A stretch of DNA of 64,000 bases from Thalassobacillus devorans MSP14 (GCF_000496835.1 NZ_KI543238.1:462229-526228), one strand, 5' to 3'. Positions 25,942 to 35,150 are shown, counted from the stretch's first letter. Notes: a model not told the origin generated them from the sequence alone. A program made the numbers and translations.

Positions 25942-26968
25942 AGATAAAAAAACACTATTGATAACAGGGGGAGCTGGTTTCATCGGCTCCAATTTCATCA
26001 CTTATTTCTTAAAGGCCTATGAATACTATGAGATTATCAATCTCGATAAACTGACTTACGCAGGATCATTAGCGAACTTGCGGGAGGCAGAAGGCTATCC
26101 TAACTACCATTTTATCGAAGGTGACATTGCAGATGAATCAGTAGTAGAGAAAATATTCACTGACTTTGATATAGATGGCATCATCCATTTTGCTGCGGAA
26201 TCTCATGTCGATAAATCAATTGCTGATACGAAGCCTTTCATTACGACAAATGTTGCCGGTACTGTGAATTTGTTACAAACTGCACAACGGGATTGGAAAC
26301 AAAAAGGGGTACTTGCTGAACGACGGTTCCATCATATCTCCACCGACGAAGTATATGGTTCGCTGGATGAAGAGGGAGCTTTTACAGAAGAAACACCGTA
26401 CGATCCAAGAAATCCATATAGTGCGTCGAAAGCGAGCGCAAATATGCTGGTTATGAGTTATCACAACACATATGGGATGAATGTTGTGATATCAAGCAGT
26501 TCCAATAATTACGGACCAAGACAGCACGATGAGAAACTGATTCCGACAATCCTGAGAAAAGCCCTCGCAGGTGAACCCATCCCTATTTATGGAGATGGAC
26601 AACATATTCGTGACTGGTTGTATGTTACCGATCATTGCCAGGCCCTTGATGCTGTTTTCCACTATGGAGAAACAGGGGAAAGCTATAACATTGGTGGCAG
26701 AAATGAACGGACGAATTTGGAGATGACCAATCGCATTTGTGAATTGTTGGATGCATATCAGTCTGAACGGAAAAAGCAACTGGAGCTTACAAGTTTCAAG
26801 GATTTGATTACCTTTGTTGATGATAGACCAGGACACGATCGCAGATATGCCGTAGATGATAGTAAAATCAGACAGACACTGGGATGGAAGCCGGAAGTCG
26901 AGCTGGAGCAGGGGCTGGCAGAAACAGTCTCCTGGTATATCCATAAATGGGAGCAGCGAGTCCAGTGA
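25934..26968 (+). CDS. rmlB: dTDP-glucose 4,6-dehydratase
   Basis: Converts dTDP-glucose to dTDP-4-keto-6-deoxyglucose using bound NAD. 344-aa extended [15 protein letters not shown] near residue 11, [12 protein letters not shown] near 89, catalytic YxxxK in NPYSASKAS near 164-168, and [11 protein letters not shown] near 298. Its start overlaps rmlA by 8 bases. Supplies the keto sugar for the aminotransferase encoded four genes on. Confidence 0.95.
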   Translation: MTRDKKTLLITGGAGFIGSNFITYFLKAYEYYEIINLDKLTYAGSLANLREAEGYPNYHFIEGDIADESVVEKIFTDFDIDGIIHFAAESHVDKSIADTKPFITTNVAGTVNLLQTAQRDWKQKGVLAERRFHHISTDEVYGSLDEEGAFTEETPYDPRNPYSASKASANMLVMSYHNTYGMNVVISSSSNNYGPRQHDEKLIPTILRKALAGEPIPIYGDGQHIRDWLYVTDHCQALDAVFHYGETGESYNIGGRNERTNLEMTNRICELLDAYQSERKKQLELTSFKDLITFVDDRPGHDRRYAVDDSKIRQTLGWKPEVELEQGLAETVSWYIHKWEQRVQ

Positions 26969-27888
26969 TTTCCGTTGTCGCGCCAATCTACGGCTGTGAG
27001 AAATGTCTGAATGAGTTATATGAACGTGTGAATAAAACGATGAGCTCCATCCCTGTGAATTATGAGCTTATACTGGTCAATGATGCCAGTCCGGACGATG
27101 CCTGGCCGACGATCCAACGGCTTCACCAGAAGGATTCAAGGGTGAAAGGGATCAACTTATCAAGGAACTTCGGGCAGCATCATGCAATAACGGCGGGGTT
27201 GGATCACACGCAAGGTGACTGGGTCGTTGTAATGGATTGTGACTTGCAGGATCAGCCGGAAGATATCAAAAAGTTATATGAAAAAGCCCTGGAAGGCTAC
27301 GACGTCGTATTTGGTTCAAGGGTAGAGCGTCAGGACCACTTGCTGAAGCAAGTGACTTCAAAACTTTTTTACAAAGTTTATGATTATCTGACGGAGCGAT
27401 CTTCAGACCATACCATTGCTAATTTCAGTATCAGCCGCAAGAAGGTCATCGAAAGCTTCCGTCAGATGAGGGAGCAAAATCGGCTCTTCCCGCTATTCAT
27501 CCAGTGGATGGGATATAAATCCACCAGAATACCAGTCAACCACCATCAGCGTGAGCATGGTAAATCTTCCTATAATTTAAAAAAGTTAATCAGTCTGGCT
27601 ACCGATGTCATCATTTCTCAGTCGAATAAACCTCTCCGGTTGTCGATTCAGTTCGGGTTTACCATTTCACTTGTATCCTTTTTGTATGGCCTGTATTTGA
27701 TTTTTAAGCGCCTTATGCTGGAGCATCATGTTCCAGGATGGACGAGTGTCATGGTGTCGATCTATTTTATCGGTGGACTGGTATTTTTCAATTTTGGAGT
27801 GCTGGGTTTATATATCGGTAAAGTATTCAATGAAACAAAAGGCAGACCACTATACATTATCAGCGAAACAACAGAAGATGAAGAATGA
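26965..27888 (+). CDS. GtrB/DPM1-type glycosyltransferase, family 2
   Basis: A 307-aa polyprenyl-phosphate glycosyltransferase. The GT-A domain (residues 1-210) has VVAPIYG, NDASPDDAW, the DxD-type DCDLQDQPED near 95 and the acceptor motif HREHGKSSYN-like stretch near 195; two C-terminal membrane segments lie at about 225-250 and 262-288. This architecture (B. subtilis CsbB, phage GtrB, ArnC) loads a sugar onto undecaprenyl phosphate on the cytoplasmic face. GTG 26965 overlaps the rmlB stop by four bases (GTGA); ATG 26947 is an alternative. The donor is presumably the dTDP-amino sugar made by the neighbours. Confidence 0.85.
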   Translation: MISVVAPIYGCEKCLNELYERVNKTMSSIPVNYELILVNDASPDDAWPTIQRLHQKDSRVKGINLSRNFGQHHAITAGLDHTQGDWVVVMDCDLQDQPEDIKKLYEKALEGYDVVFGSRVERQDHLLKQVTSKLFYKVYDYLTERSSDHTIANFSISRKKVIESFRQMREQNRLFPLFIQWMGYKSTRIPVNHHQREHGKSSYNLKKLISLATDVIISQSNKPLRLSIQFGFTISLVSFLYGLYLIFKRLMLEHHVPGWTSVMVSIYFIGGLVFFNFGVLGLYIGKVFNETKGRPLYIISETTEDEE

Positions 27889-27902
27889 GATGAGGTGATA
27901 GG

Positions 27903-28589
27903 ATGACGAAGCATTTACGGGAAGCCCCCTGGGATAGACGGAATTTTGGAATGGATACCTACGAAGTCCTGTCTCCCGAGGAGGAAGCCTTGCAAGAAAC
28001 GGATGAGACACCGGGACATTTTACTTTAAAGGTCGATCCCATGGTCAATAAAAAACCGATTTTGGAGCATGGATTTTATTATGCCGATACATTGATCACA
28101 CCGGTATGTAAAGCATATCAATTGCGGACATTTTCTAATGAACAAGTTGGAATTACCCGGGAAGGAAGCTTTGCTATCATTGCTTCAATTTCTGCCGGTG
28201 CCTTTAAAGTAGGGCGCTATCATCGGGATTTTAATGTAAAGGAAGAAACAGCTGAACAGCGCTACATCAACTGGCTCCGAGATTTATATGAAGCGGGGAA
28301 GGTAATGTTCCTTACTTATGAAGGAGAAATAGTTGCCTACTATGCCTATCAGGACAACCAGATTCTATTGATCGGGATGGATGAAAAGGTGCGCGGGAAA
28401 GGACTAGCCAAGCCACTGGTAAGTAAAGCGTGTGAAGTGTTGTTTTCTTATGGCCATGAGGAACTGGAGACTTCCGTATCAGCAATTAACTTTCCTTCGA
28501 TGCAAATGTTTTATTCGCTCGGGTTCAAAATGAAGCGAGCGGTAGATGTTTATCATAAATGGAATATAAAAATGCCTGACGGGGTCTGA
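27903..28589 (+). CDS. GNAT acetyltransferase, WecD/RffC-like (dTDP-Fuc4N N-acetyltransferase candidate)
   Basis: A 228-aa protein whose N-terminal PWDRRNFGMDTYEV stretch and central GRYHRDF...RYINWL segment resemble WecD, and whose C-terminal GNAT fold (about 115-220) contains the acetyl-CoA loop VRGKGLAKPL. WecD acetylates the 4-amino group of dTDP-Fuc4N. ATG 27903 comes 14 bases after the glycosyltransferase stop with GAGGTGATAGG upstream. Presence of a WecE-type aminotransferase two genes later supports the role; direct assignment from sequence alone is moderate. Confidence 0.7.
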   Translation: MTKHLREAPWDRRNFGMDTYEVLSPEEEALQETDETPGHFTLKVDPMVNKKPILEHGFYYADTLITPVCKAYQLRTFSNEQVGITREGSFAIIASISAGAFKVGRYHRDFNVKEETAEQRYINWLRDLYEAGKVMFLTYEGEIVAYYAYQDNQILLIGMDEKVRGKGLAKPLVSKACEVLFSYGHEELETSVSAINFPSMQMFYSLGFKMKRAVDVYHKWNIKMPDGV

Positions 28590-28590
28590 G

Positions 28591-28956
28591 ATGGGTTACT
28601 TTTATATCTTTGCAACCATTTTATTTACTGTCTATGGCCAATTGATATTGAAATGGCGGATTGAGAAATATGGCAGTCTGCCACTGGAACTGAAAGATAA
28701 AGTCGTATTCCTGTTCCAGCTTTTGCTCGACCCGTTGATTCTGTCGGGTTTTCTTTCTGCTTTCGTCGCTTCGATTTTCTGGATGGCGGCGATGACAAAA
28801 TTCAATATCAGCTATGCCTATCCGTTCATGAGCCTTTCATTTGTACTGGTGTTTCTGCTATCGGTCTTTTTATTCGGAGAGCCGGTCACACCTCAAAAAG
28901 TGATCGGATTATCTTTGATTGTGCTAGGCATTATAGTAACGAGTCAATCTATTTGA
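28591..28956 (+). CDS. Small four-helix EamA/SMR-type membrane protein, ArnE/ArnF-like flippase candidate
   Basis: A 121-aa protein with four hydrophobic segments (about 2-18, 43-66, 72-91, 98-118) and the EamA-like ending FGEPVTPQKVIGLSLIVLGIIV. Such half-size proteins include ArnE/ArnF, which carry undecaprenyl-phosphate-linked amino sugars across the membrane. Begins one base after the acetyltransferase stop. Between a GtrB-like transferase and a large membrane protein, a lipid-sugar flippase role is the natural inference, replacing the GtcA-type flippase of other three-component systems. Confidence 0.72.
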   Translation: MGYFYIFATILFTVYGQLILKWRIEKYGSLPLELKDKVVFLFQLLLDPLILSGFLSAFVASIFWMAAMTKFNISYAYPFMSLSFVLVFLLSVFLFGEPVTPQKVIGLSLIVLGIIVTSQSI

Positions 28957-28965
28957 GGTGTTAAG

Positions 28966-30096
28966 ATGATTCCATTCAATAAACCATGTGTAACAGGAAA
29001 CGAAAATGAATATATCCAGGAAGCAATCCATAATCTGAAACTTTCCGGCAACGGGCCATACGGCAAAAAATGTTCCAGCTGGTTAGAGTCTCATTTGGGA
29101 ACGGAGAAGGTGCTTTTGACACCTTCTTGTACGCATGCCCTGGAAATGGCGGCATTACTGATCGATATCCAGGAAGGTGATGAAGTGATCATGCCTTCTT
29201 TTACATTCGTTTCTACGGCAAATGCGTTTGCTTTACGTGGGGCCCATATCAAATTCGTCGATGTTGACCCGGCTACAATGAATATGGATGCTGCCCTTGT
29301 CGAGGGAGCTGTTTCTAGTCGTACGAAGGCGATTGTTGTCGTTCACTATGCCGGGGTCGGTTGTGATATGGATGCCATCATGTCTCTCGCTGATCAGTAT
29401 GAACTTTATGTGATTGAGGATGCCGCTCAAGGTCTGCTTAGTGCATATAAAGGCAAAGCATTAGGTACGATTGGTCATCTTGGTACATTCAGCTTCCATG
29501 AAACAAAAAACTATACATGCGGAGAAGGAGGGGCGTTGATTATCAATGACTCCCGTTTCATCGACCGTGCGGAAATCATCCAGGAAAAAGGGACGAATCG
29601 CTCGCAGTTCATCCAGGGCAGGGTGGACAAATATTCATGGCGGGATATTGGTTCTTCTTACCTCTTGAGTGATTTGAATGCTGCTTATTTATTAGCCCAG
29701 CTGGAAGCGGCTGACAGAATTAATAAAAACCGTCTGGAAACGTGGCAGCTCTACTGGGAAGGGCTGAAACCGCTAAAAGGGCAAAAAAAGATCGAGCTGC
29801 CATTCATCCCAAAAGACAGGGAACATAATGCCCATATGTTTTATATCAAAACCAGGGATGAAGAGGAACGTAAACGTCTGATACAATATTTGAAAGAGAA
29901 TGATGTGATGGCCGTCCCTCATTATGTCCCGCTTCACTCTTCCCACGCCGGGGAGAAGTACGGAGAAATGTGCGGTCCGGACACGTATACGAGCAAAGAT
30001 AGTGAACGATTATTGCGATTACCGCTTTATTATCAAATGGCAAAAGAGGATGTCAGTCATGTGGTACACCATATTCGAGCGTTTTACCAGGCATAA
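28966..30096 (+). CDS. wecE: dTDP-4-keto-6-deoxyglucose 4-aminotransferase, WecE/RffA type
   Basis: A 376-aa PLP-dependent sugar aminotransferase (DegT/DnrJ/EryC1). It tracks Escherichia coli WecE closely by eye: N-terminal IPFNKPCVTG, VLLTPSCTHALEMAALL, DEVIMPSFTFVSTANAF, VEDAAQG, the catalytic-lysine motif SFHETKNYTCGEGG near 180, EKGTNRSQF and KYSWRDIGSSYL. WecE adds the 4-amino group to give dTDP-Fuc4N for enterobacterial common antigen; finding it in a Gram-positive spore former is unusual. GAGGTG precedes ATG 28966. Confidence 0.88.
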   Translation: MIPFNKPCVTGNENEYIQEAIHNLKLSGNGPYGKKCSSWLESHLGTEKVLLTPSCTHALEMAALLIDIQEGDEVIMPSFTFVSTANAFALRGAHIKFVDVDPATMNMDAALVEGAVSSRTKAIVVVHYAGVGCDMDAIMSLADQYELYVIEDAAQGLLSAYKGKALGTIGHLGTFSFHETKNYTCGEGGALIINDSRFIDRAEIIQEKGTNRSQFIQGRVDKYSWRDIGSSYLLSDLNAAYLLAQLEAADRINKNRLETWQLYWEGLKPLKGQKKIELPFIPKDREHNAHMFYIKTRDEEERKRLIQYLKENDVMAVPHYVPLHSSHAGEKYGEMCGPDTYTSKDSERLLRLPLYYQMAKEDVSHVVHHIRAFYQA

Positions 30097-31765
30097 ACTA
30101 TTAATTGTCGCCTGTTTGATACTGGCAGCTTATTTGCTGCCTTATTATATTTTAGGCGAAGATACGCATATCAGAGTACACGATAATCTGGATTCGAATA
30201 TAGTCTGGTATAAGCTGGTGGTTGAAAACAACCTGATTTTCGCCTCACCAAACGAAATGCTGCCGAGTATAATCAATGGGCTGCCAAGAAGCGCATTGCC
30301 TTCAGGCCTGGATGCGATGGTCTGGCTGTACGCTATATTCGAACCTTTTACCGCTTACACCATCAATCAGACCATCATGAGGGTAGTCGCTTTATTTGGC
30401 ATGTATTTTCTACTGGCTTATGTTTTTGAAAAACAGACAGGTACATGGACGAATTATCAGTTGCCGATTGCTGGAGCCGCCTTGACGTTTGCGCTGCTTC
30501 CATATTGGCCATCCGGTGCCCTTTCCATGGCAGGAATGCCGCTGGCATCACTTGCGTTTTTGAAAATCCGTGAGTTCGGCAGACAAGCAAAAAAGAGATA
30601 CTGGATCATGATCGGACTCATCCCGTTTCATTCCAATTTCATTCTGGCCTTTTCCTTTTTTATCTCGGTCATTGGTGTCATCTGGCTGGTGGATTGGATT
30701 CGCTATAAAAAATCCAACTGGCCATTCTTCAGTTCGATTGTAATGATGACTGGTATCTTTCTGATCAAAAATTATATGATCATTTACTCGATGTTTTTGG
30801 ATGGTGAATTCGTACCACATCGAGAAGAATTCACTTTGGGAGATAAGGCTGCAGTCGGGGCGTTCCAGCTGGGAATTGAAAATTTTCTCTTTGCCCATAC
30901 GCATGATGAAACATTTCATTACCGCTTCATTCTCCCGGCAGCTATGGCCGCGATTCTCATAGTTGTATGGAAAAGGAGCGCAGTGCCGAAGCTGCTCCTG
31001 ACTCTGCTGGCGGCCAATTTAATCCTGTCGATCTGGTATGGCTACTGGTACTGGGAAGGATGGCGTGTACCTAAAGATACGATTTCCTTGTTGAACAATT
31101 TCAATTTCAGCCGTTATCACTTCCTTCATCCATTACTGTGGTATATTTTGTTTGGCCTTGCTATGGGGGTTATTCAAAAAAGAGTATTTTTAGGTAAATT
31201 CATTGTACTTATGCTCATTCTTGGACAGATCGCTATATTGTTTCCGCTTGCTGAAGAATTTAAGTACAAAGAGTTTGATTCTTTCACTTATAAGGAGTTT
31301 TATTCAGAAGCGCTATTTGACGATATTAAAGCATATATCGGAGAGGACCCTTCTGATTACCGGGTCGTGTCGATTGGGATGCACCCGACGATCGCTCAAT
31401 ACAATGGGATGTGGACATTGGATACCTATAATACCACCATCCCGCTTTCTTATAAACATGAGTGGAGGGAGGTAATAGCACCCGAGTTGGAGAAGAACGA
31501 TACGCTAAGGCATTATTTTGATACATGGGGGAGCAGGCTCTATTTATTTGTCGATGAACTAGGGAAGAACTACGATTTCACCAAGGATAGTGACAAAAAT
31601 ATTGAAAATCTTGATATCAATACCGCTCAGCTGGAAAGCATGGGGGGAGACTATCTCTTATCAACGGTTCCTATAGAGAATCATGCAGCGAACAACCTTG
31701 TTTATGAACGATCGTTTGAAACTGAGGCTTCCCCATGGAAAATCTACTTGTATAAAATAGGCTGA
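30059..31765 (+). CDS. Large polytopic membrane protein, candidate GT-C-type glycosyltransferase (YfhO-like role)
   Basis: A 568-aa protein with about 10-12 membrane segments in residues 1-400 and a C-terminal soluble part of about 160 residues (from about 410) facing outside by prediction. The first loop has HDNLDSNIVWYK, an acidic site like those of GT-C enzymes. ATG 30059 overlaps the WecE gene by 38 bases; AGAGG lies 9 bases before it. Last gene of the operon before a strong terminator. By analogy with CsbB-GtcA-YfhO or ArnT it could transfer the lipid-linked sugar to teichoic acid, S-layer or flagellar protein. Role is inference; a domain-of-unknown-function family is likely. Confidence 0.72.
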   Translation: MWYTIFERFTRHKLLIVACLILAAYLLPYYILGEDTHIRVHDNLDSNIVWYKLVVENNLIFASPNEMLPSIINGLPRSALPSGLDAMVWLYAIFEPFTAYTINQTIMRVVALFGMYFLLAYVFEKQTGTWTNYQLPIAGAALTFALLPYWPSGALSMAGMPLASLAFLKIREFGRQAKKRYWIMIGLIPFHSNFILAFSFFISVIGVIWLVDWIRYKKSNWPFFSSIVMMTGIFLIKNYMIIYSMFLDGEFVPHREEFTLGDKAAVGAFQLGIENFLFAHTHDETFHYRFILPAAMAAILIVVWKRSAVPKLLLTLLAANLILSIWYGYWYWEGWRVPKDTISLLNNFNFSRYHFLHPLLWYILFGLAMGVIQKRVFLGKFIVLMLILGQIAILFPLAEEFKYKEFDSFTYKEFYSEALFDDIKAYIGEDPSDYRVVSIGMHPTIAQYNGMWTLDTYNTTIPLSYKHEWREVIAPELEKNDTLRHYFDTWGSRLYLFVDELGKNYDFTKDSDKNIENLDINTAQLESMGGDYLLSTVPIENHAANNLVYERSFETEASPWKIYLYKIG

Positions 31766-31770
31766 TCAAA

Positions 31771-31817
31771 AAAGCTGTATTTCTCCAACTAAAATTGGAG
31801 AAATACAGCTTTTAAGT
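31771..31817. terminator. Bidirectional terminator closing the sugar operon
   Basis: AAGCTGTATTTCTCCA (31772-31787) pairs with TGGAGAAATACAGCTT (31796-31811), with A6 before and a T-run after. It also serves the leftward gene ending at 31824. Confidence 0.93.
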
Positions 31818-31823
31818 AATTGA

Positions 31824-32189
31824 TTATTCATAAGTTTGGGAACGTTTTTCCAATGCGTTATAAATCGTAGGCAAGAGGTTATAATAGCGGGGTTTCATGA
31901 GGAAATCATCGACATTATAATCCATCGATATCTTAATGGTATCTTCGTTCTGATGATGTAATAAAATGATGACACTTGTATCTTTGGCAATGCTGTTCAA
32001 TTCTGACAGCAGAGAAAAGCAAGACTCATCAAGTAAAATGACATTGATATTATTTTCCTCTAAAAGGGATTTGACATCCGTAATTTCCATGTCATCACAT
32101 TGACTATATATCCCTTCGTCATAAAACACGTGTTGGAGATGCTCCAGGTCAGACGCATCCTTGGACAGCAACAATATTCTTGGCTGCAT
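31824..32189 (-). CDS. Stand-alone degenerate receiver-domain protein
   Basis: A 121-aa CheY-like protein without output domain. The phosphoacceptor position fits Asp54 in ILLDES and the conserved Lys-Pro is K99-P100 in FLMKP. The N-terminal acidic pair is reduced to a single Asp (LLLSKDASD) and the conserved Thr/Ser in the fourth strand appears replaced (VIILLHHQ), so phosphotransfer may be altered. AAAGGAGG precedes ATG 32189. No histidine kinase or DNA-binding partner lies nearby. It may act as an adaptor or phosphate sink; function unknown. Confidence 0.65.
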   Translation of the reverse strand: MQPRILLLSKDASDLEHLQHVFYDEGIYSQCDDMEITDVKSLLEENNINVILLDESCFSLLSELNSIAKDTSVIILLHHQNEDTIKISMDYNVDDFLMKPRYYNLLPTIYNALEKRSQTYE

Positions 32190-32355
32190 TGTAATCCTCC
32201 TTTCATAAACCCGTTGACAACGGAATGGGTAGGGAAACTGGAAAAAACGGAGGATAGAGTTTTATCGTAACACTAGCTGTTGGTCAGCAATTCCTATGAC
32301 CCTTCCTCCATGCTAACAGACATATGTCGACATTTAAACATCCCTTTGTATGATG

Positions 32356-33438
32356 TTATCTCCTGGCGGGGTGACTGATGCTGCTGATAATCTTTAAAAT
32401 ATTCACGTGGGAGCCTGCTACAAGTTTCCGTACTGGCTTGAGGTGAAGCGATTTTGTCACCATGTCGATCTGATTATTAGTCAATCCCTCTAATTTCCTT
32501 CTGAGGGTTAAAGAGTCATGATAATTTTTATACAGAATTTGGACTTTGTCCTCATAATTACTTTCTCCGCAGATATCTTCGGCAGCATAGATGCCCGACA
32601 GAATAGAAGTGAATTGCCCAAACCCCAGGAAGGGATTGATGACACCCAGGCAATTTCCCACAAAAAATGTATTTCCGATTCGTGGGTATTTATTTTTACC
32701 CACTACATAATTATCAAGGGAAAACTCTTTTCTAATGGATAATTCCTGTCCTAAAGTATGAGAAGATTTTTGGAGAATCTTTTTCCAAAGATTATTTTTG
32801 TCGATGGTCCGGTTTTCCTTGTACTGCGGATAGACCACTACCAGATTCCCTTCCGCATTAGAAAAAGGGAGGAAATAGGCCATCCCTTTCGGCACAAGTT
32901 CGTTATCGTACCAAGTATGGGCTTCATTATGAATAAAATCACCTTTTATGGTCGCCCCTTTGAAAGATGCTTTGAATGCTGTATCAAAAGACTGGATGTT
33001 CTGCGTGTCGATCGGATCCCCGGTTGCTAACACGACATGCGTATATTTTTTGGAAATATCCTCATAACGAACTTGTTTTTTTAAATGGATGGGACTTTTC
33101 ACTTGTTCAGCTAACTGCTTTTCGTAAGCTTCAGGATCCTTACCCCGTTTGTTAATATAACCTAAGTGCCCCTCTAAGTAGGAGGACTCATTTAGTGAGT
33201 GGATGTAAATTTTTTGAATGTTTGTCGTCGGTTTCAAATGAATATTGTGATTTTCGGATAAGTATTTGATGGCGTCATCTATAGGGGTATGCAGAATTGG
33301 TGACATGGCTTCTCCCACAACAGGACGGTCGCCGACCTTTTTTCTTTTCTCAAAAATATCCGCCTGATAGCCATACTTTTCTAATGTGATCGCGCATGAC
33401 AGCCCTGCTAAACCTGCACCGATAATGGCGATTTTCAT
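32356..33438 (-). CDS. FAD-dependent oxidoreductase, geranylgeranyl-reductase-like
   Basis: A 360-aa flavoprotein with an N-terminal GAGLAGLSCAITLEKYGY dinucleotide motif at residues 7-24, THVVLATGDP near 132 and a C-terminal FAD block GNCLGVINPFLGFGQF near 270-285, as in geranylgeranyl reductase and related NAD(P)-binding family enzymes. GGAGG stands before ATG 33438. Substrate unknown; tryptophan-halogenase or lycopene-cyclase-like relatives share the fold. It precedes the receiver-like gene on the same strand with a 166-base gap, so an operon is possible but not clear. Confidence 0.68.
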   Translation of the reverse strand: MKIAIIGAGLAGLSCAITLEKYGYQADIFEKRKKVGDRPVVGEAMSPILHTPIDDAIKYLSENHNIHLKPTTNIQKIYIHSLNESSYLEGHLGYINKRGKDPEAYEKQLAEQVKSPIHLKKQVRYEDISKKYTHVVLATGDPIDTQNIQSFDTAFKASFKGATIKGDFIHNEAHTWYDNELVPKGMAYFLPFSNAEGNLVVVYPQYKENRTIDKNNLWKKILQKSSHTLGQELSIRKEFSLDNYVVGKNKYPRIGNTFFVGNCLGVINPFLGFGQFTSILSGIYAAEDICGESNYEDKVQILYKNYHDSLTLRRKLEGLTNNQIDMVTKSLHLKPVRKLVAGSHVNILKIISSISHPARR

Positions 33439-33542
33439 ACATACGTCCTCCTTACCATCATTTTCTGCCCCATCGTATGGTTTTATACGCCAAACATAAT
33501 TGCAGTTAATGTGCAGAAACTAAAAACGAAGGAGGTTTGAAT

Positions 33543-33761
33543 ATGAAAAGACATAGTAAGCATGAAAACCAGTCAGCAGGATATAAAAAAGAGGACCAAT
33601 TTTCTCAAGGCCTGGCAATTACACATGAGCAGGCAACCGATACCTTGACAGAAGGCACAATTGATGGACAGATCGACCAGGTAGATGAAGAGGGAAAGCT
33701 ACTCAGTCATGAAGGTGAAGACTTAACAAGGGTGGCACAGCGATATGGGAAGAAAAAATAA
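33543..33761 (+). CDS. Small hydrophilic DUF4025 (YozQ-like) protein
   Basis: A 72-aa acidic, highly hydrophilic protein. The segment DQFSQGLAITHEQATDTLTEGTI resembles the YozQ/DUF4025 proteins of Bacillus. GGAGG is 7-8 bases before ATG 33543 (a TTG six bases earlier is too close). Its end overlaps the following SASP gene by 17 bases, so the two are cotranscribed and a spore-related expression pattern is likely. Molecular function unknown. Confidence 0.62.
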   Translation: MKRHSKHENQSAGYKKEDQFSQGLAITHEQATDTLTEGTIDGQIDQVDEEGKLLSHEGEDLTRVAQRYGKKK

Positions 33762-33993
33762 AATCCTCGTTCCGGAAGCACGTGAAGGTCTTGATCAATT
33801 GAAAGAAAAGTTATTGAATGAGCGCTATGGAACGAATGATAAATATGAAATAGCAAAAGAACAAGGAGTACAGGTATCAGAGGGGTACAACGGAGACATC
33901 AAAGCTAAAGATGCTGGAAGGATGGGCGGATCTATCGGTGGAAGTATGGTAAGAGAGCTGGTCAGAATGGCTGAACAACAGATGGGGGATTAG
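33745..33993 (+). CDS. Alpha/beta-type small acid-soluble spore protein
   Basis: An 82-aa SASP that coats spore DNA and protects it from UV and heat. Family landmarks: PEAREGLDQLKEKLLNERYG near the N-terminus, KYEIAKEQGV with the germination-protease cleavage region, and GGSIGGSMVRELVRMAEQQMG at the C-terminus. The protein is somewhat longer at the N-terminus than common SspA/B types. The TAG stop is part of the GATTAG repeat that begins at 33988. Normally made in the forespore under sigma-G. Confidence 0.85.
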   Translation: MGRKNKILVPEAREGLDQLKEKLLNERYGTNDKYEIAKEQGVQVSEGYNGDIKAKDAGRMGGSIGGSMVRELVRMAEQQMGD

Positions 33994-34090
33994 AAAAACT
34001 TGGCTTGTCGCCGATTTCTTATGGCGAAAGCCTTAGTTTTCCTTATACTTTAATCCTTTAACAAAGTCAAAATCTCTTATAGTAAAATAA
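33988..34090 (+). repeat. GATTAGAAAAACTTGGC dispersed structured repeat, copy 2
   Basis: Starts GATTAGAAAAACTTGGCTTG, contains TATGGCGAAAGCCTTAGTTTT and CTTATACTTTAATCCTTTAACAAAG. The SASP stop codon lies inside the element. The 3' pairing arm is less perfect than in copy 1. Confidence 0.8.
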
Positions 34091-34091
34091 A

Positions 34092-34124
34092 GAACAGCAC
34101 AAATGAATCTGTGCTGTTCCTTTA
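34092..34124. terminator. Bidirectional terminator between the SASP gene and the protease gene
   Basis: GAACAGCACA (34092-34101) pairs with TGTGCTGTTC (34110-34119); on the minus strand it is followed by a T-rich run, 10 bases from the protease stop. Confidence 0.85.
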
Positions 34125-34133
34125 CATAGTCGA

Positions 34134-35150
34134 TTATGGCTGCATTGATTGGATTTTCGCTTCATTACGTGCGATTTTTTCTTCCCAGTCATTCGTATAG
34201 ATGCTTAGTATATCGTTGATTTTATCAATTAACCCGAGCCTCACTAGGCCGTTTCCTTCAGCCTGTTTCGTATAACCGAGCGGCATGGTCCGTTTGATTA
34301 ACTGGGCATAAAGCTCAGCTTCTGTTAATTTACGTTTGAACTGTGATTCGGCTAAATTGATCAACAAGGCCAGTGCACCGGAAACGTGGGGAGTGGCCAT
34401 GGATGTGCCGCTCAATCGAGCATATTCCCCATTTAAATAAGTGGAAAGAATATTAACTCCAGGAGCTACCAAATCAACTTCATTGTTGGTATTGGTGAAA
34501 TCCGCTAACTTTCTCTCAAAGTTGATTGCGCCGACCTGAATGACTTCATTATAAGCACCTGGGTAGCCGAATTCATCGGTATCTTCCCGGCCATCACCTG
34601 AATTGCCGGCAGCGCAAACGACGGCAATATCCTGATTGACTGCCTGCTTGATCACCTCGTGCAATTCCGGTATGTCACTTGGTCCCCCTAAGGACATGGA
34701 CATGACCCGGACACGCTCGCCATTCGGTCCTTCCCAGTTAGTGGCGTATTCAATTGCATCGATAATCCAATCCATCCGTCCCCTTCCGCTGCCGGTCAAT
34801 ACTTTCAATATCAGAAGGTCCGACTGGGGGGCGACACCAACGACACCTGACCCGTTTTCCGTTGCGGCGATTGTTCCGGCAACATGCGTGCCATGGCCGT
34901 TGTTATCCGAAAAGTTATCCTTATCACCATCAAAATCAGTAGTGAAGTTTCTGCCAGCAATAATTCTATCTTTCAACTCAGGATGATCCGGCTGGCAACC
35001 GGTGTCAATGACTGCAATAACATTTCCTTTTCCCTGCTCAGTTTGCTCCCAAAGAAGAGGTGCCTCAATCATTTCCACCCCTTCCGGTACATTTGATGAC
35101 ATCGGGAGAATCTCTTCTACTTGAAAGGGAATCAGTTTAAGCTCGTCCAT
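34134..35150 (-). CDS. Intracellular subtilisin-like serine protease (ISP)
   Basis: A 338-aa S8 peptidase without signal peptide. The catalytic triad is Asp49 (VIDTG), His86 (GHGTHVAGT) and Ser250 (GTSMATPH), with oxyanion Asn183 (AAGNSGDG). The N-terminus carries LIPF at residues 6-9, the motif by which ISP zymogens block their own active site until the propeptide is removed. Length and lack of secretion signal match B. subtilis IspA, the main cytoplasmic protease of stationary phase. GGAGGATGAG precedes ATG 35150. Monocistronic. Confidence 0.92.
   Translation of the reverse strand: MDELKLIPFQVEEILPMSSNVPEGVEMIEAPLLWEQTEQGKGNVIAVIDTGCQPDHPELKDRIIAGRNFTTDFDGDKDNFSDNNGHGTHVAGTIAATENGSGVVGVAPQSDLLILKVLTGSGRGRMDWIIDAIEYATNWEGPNGERVRVMSMSLGGPSDIPELHEVIKQAVNQDIAVVCAAGNSGDGREDTDEFGYPGAYNEVIQVGAINFERKLADFTNTNNEVDLVAPGVNILSTYLNGEYARLSGTSMATPHVSGALALLINLAESQFKRKLTEAELYAQLIKRTMPLGYTKQAEGNGLVRLGLIDKINDILSIYTNDWEEKIARNEAKIQSMQP

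Noticed and set aside
25006-26968. dTDP-rhamnose pathway
   Set aside because: rmlA and rmlB are present but rmlC and rmlD are missing and an aminotransferase and acetyltransferase follow.
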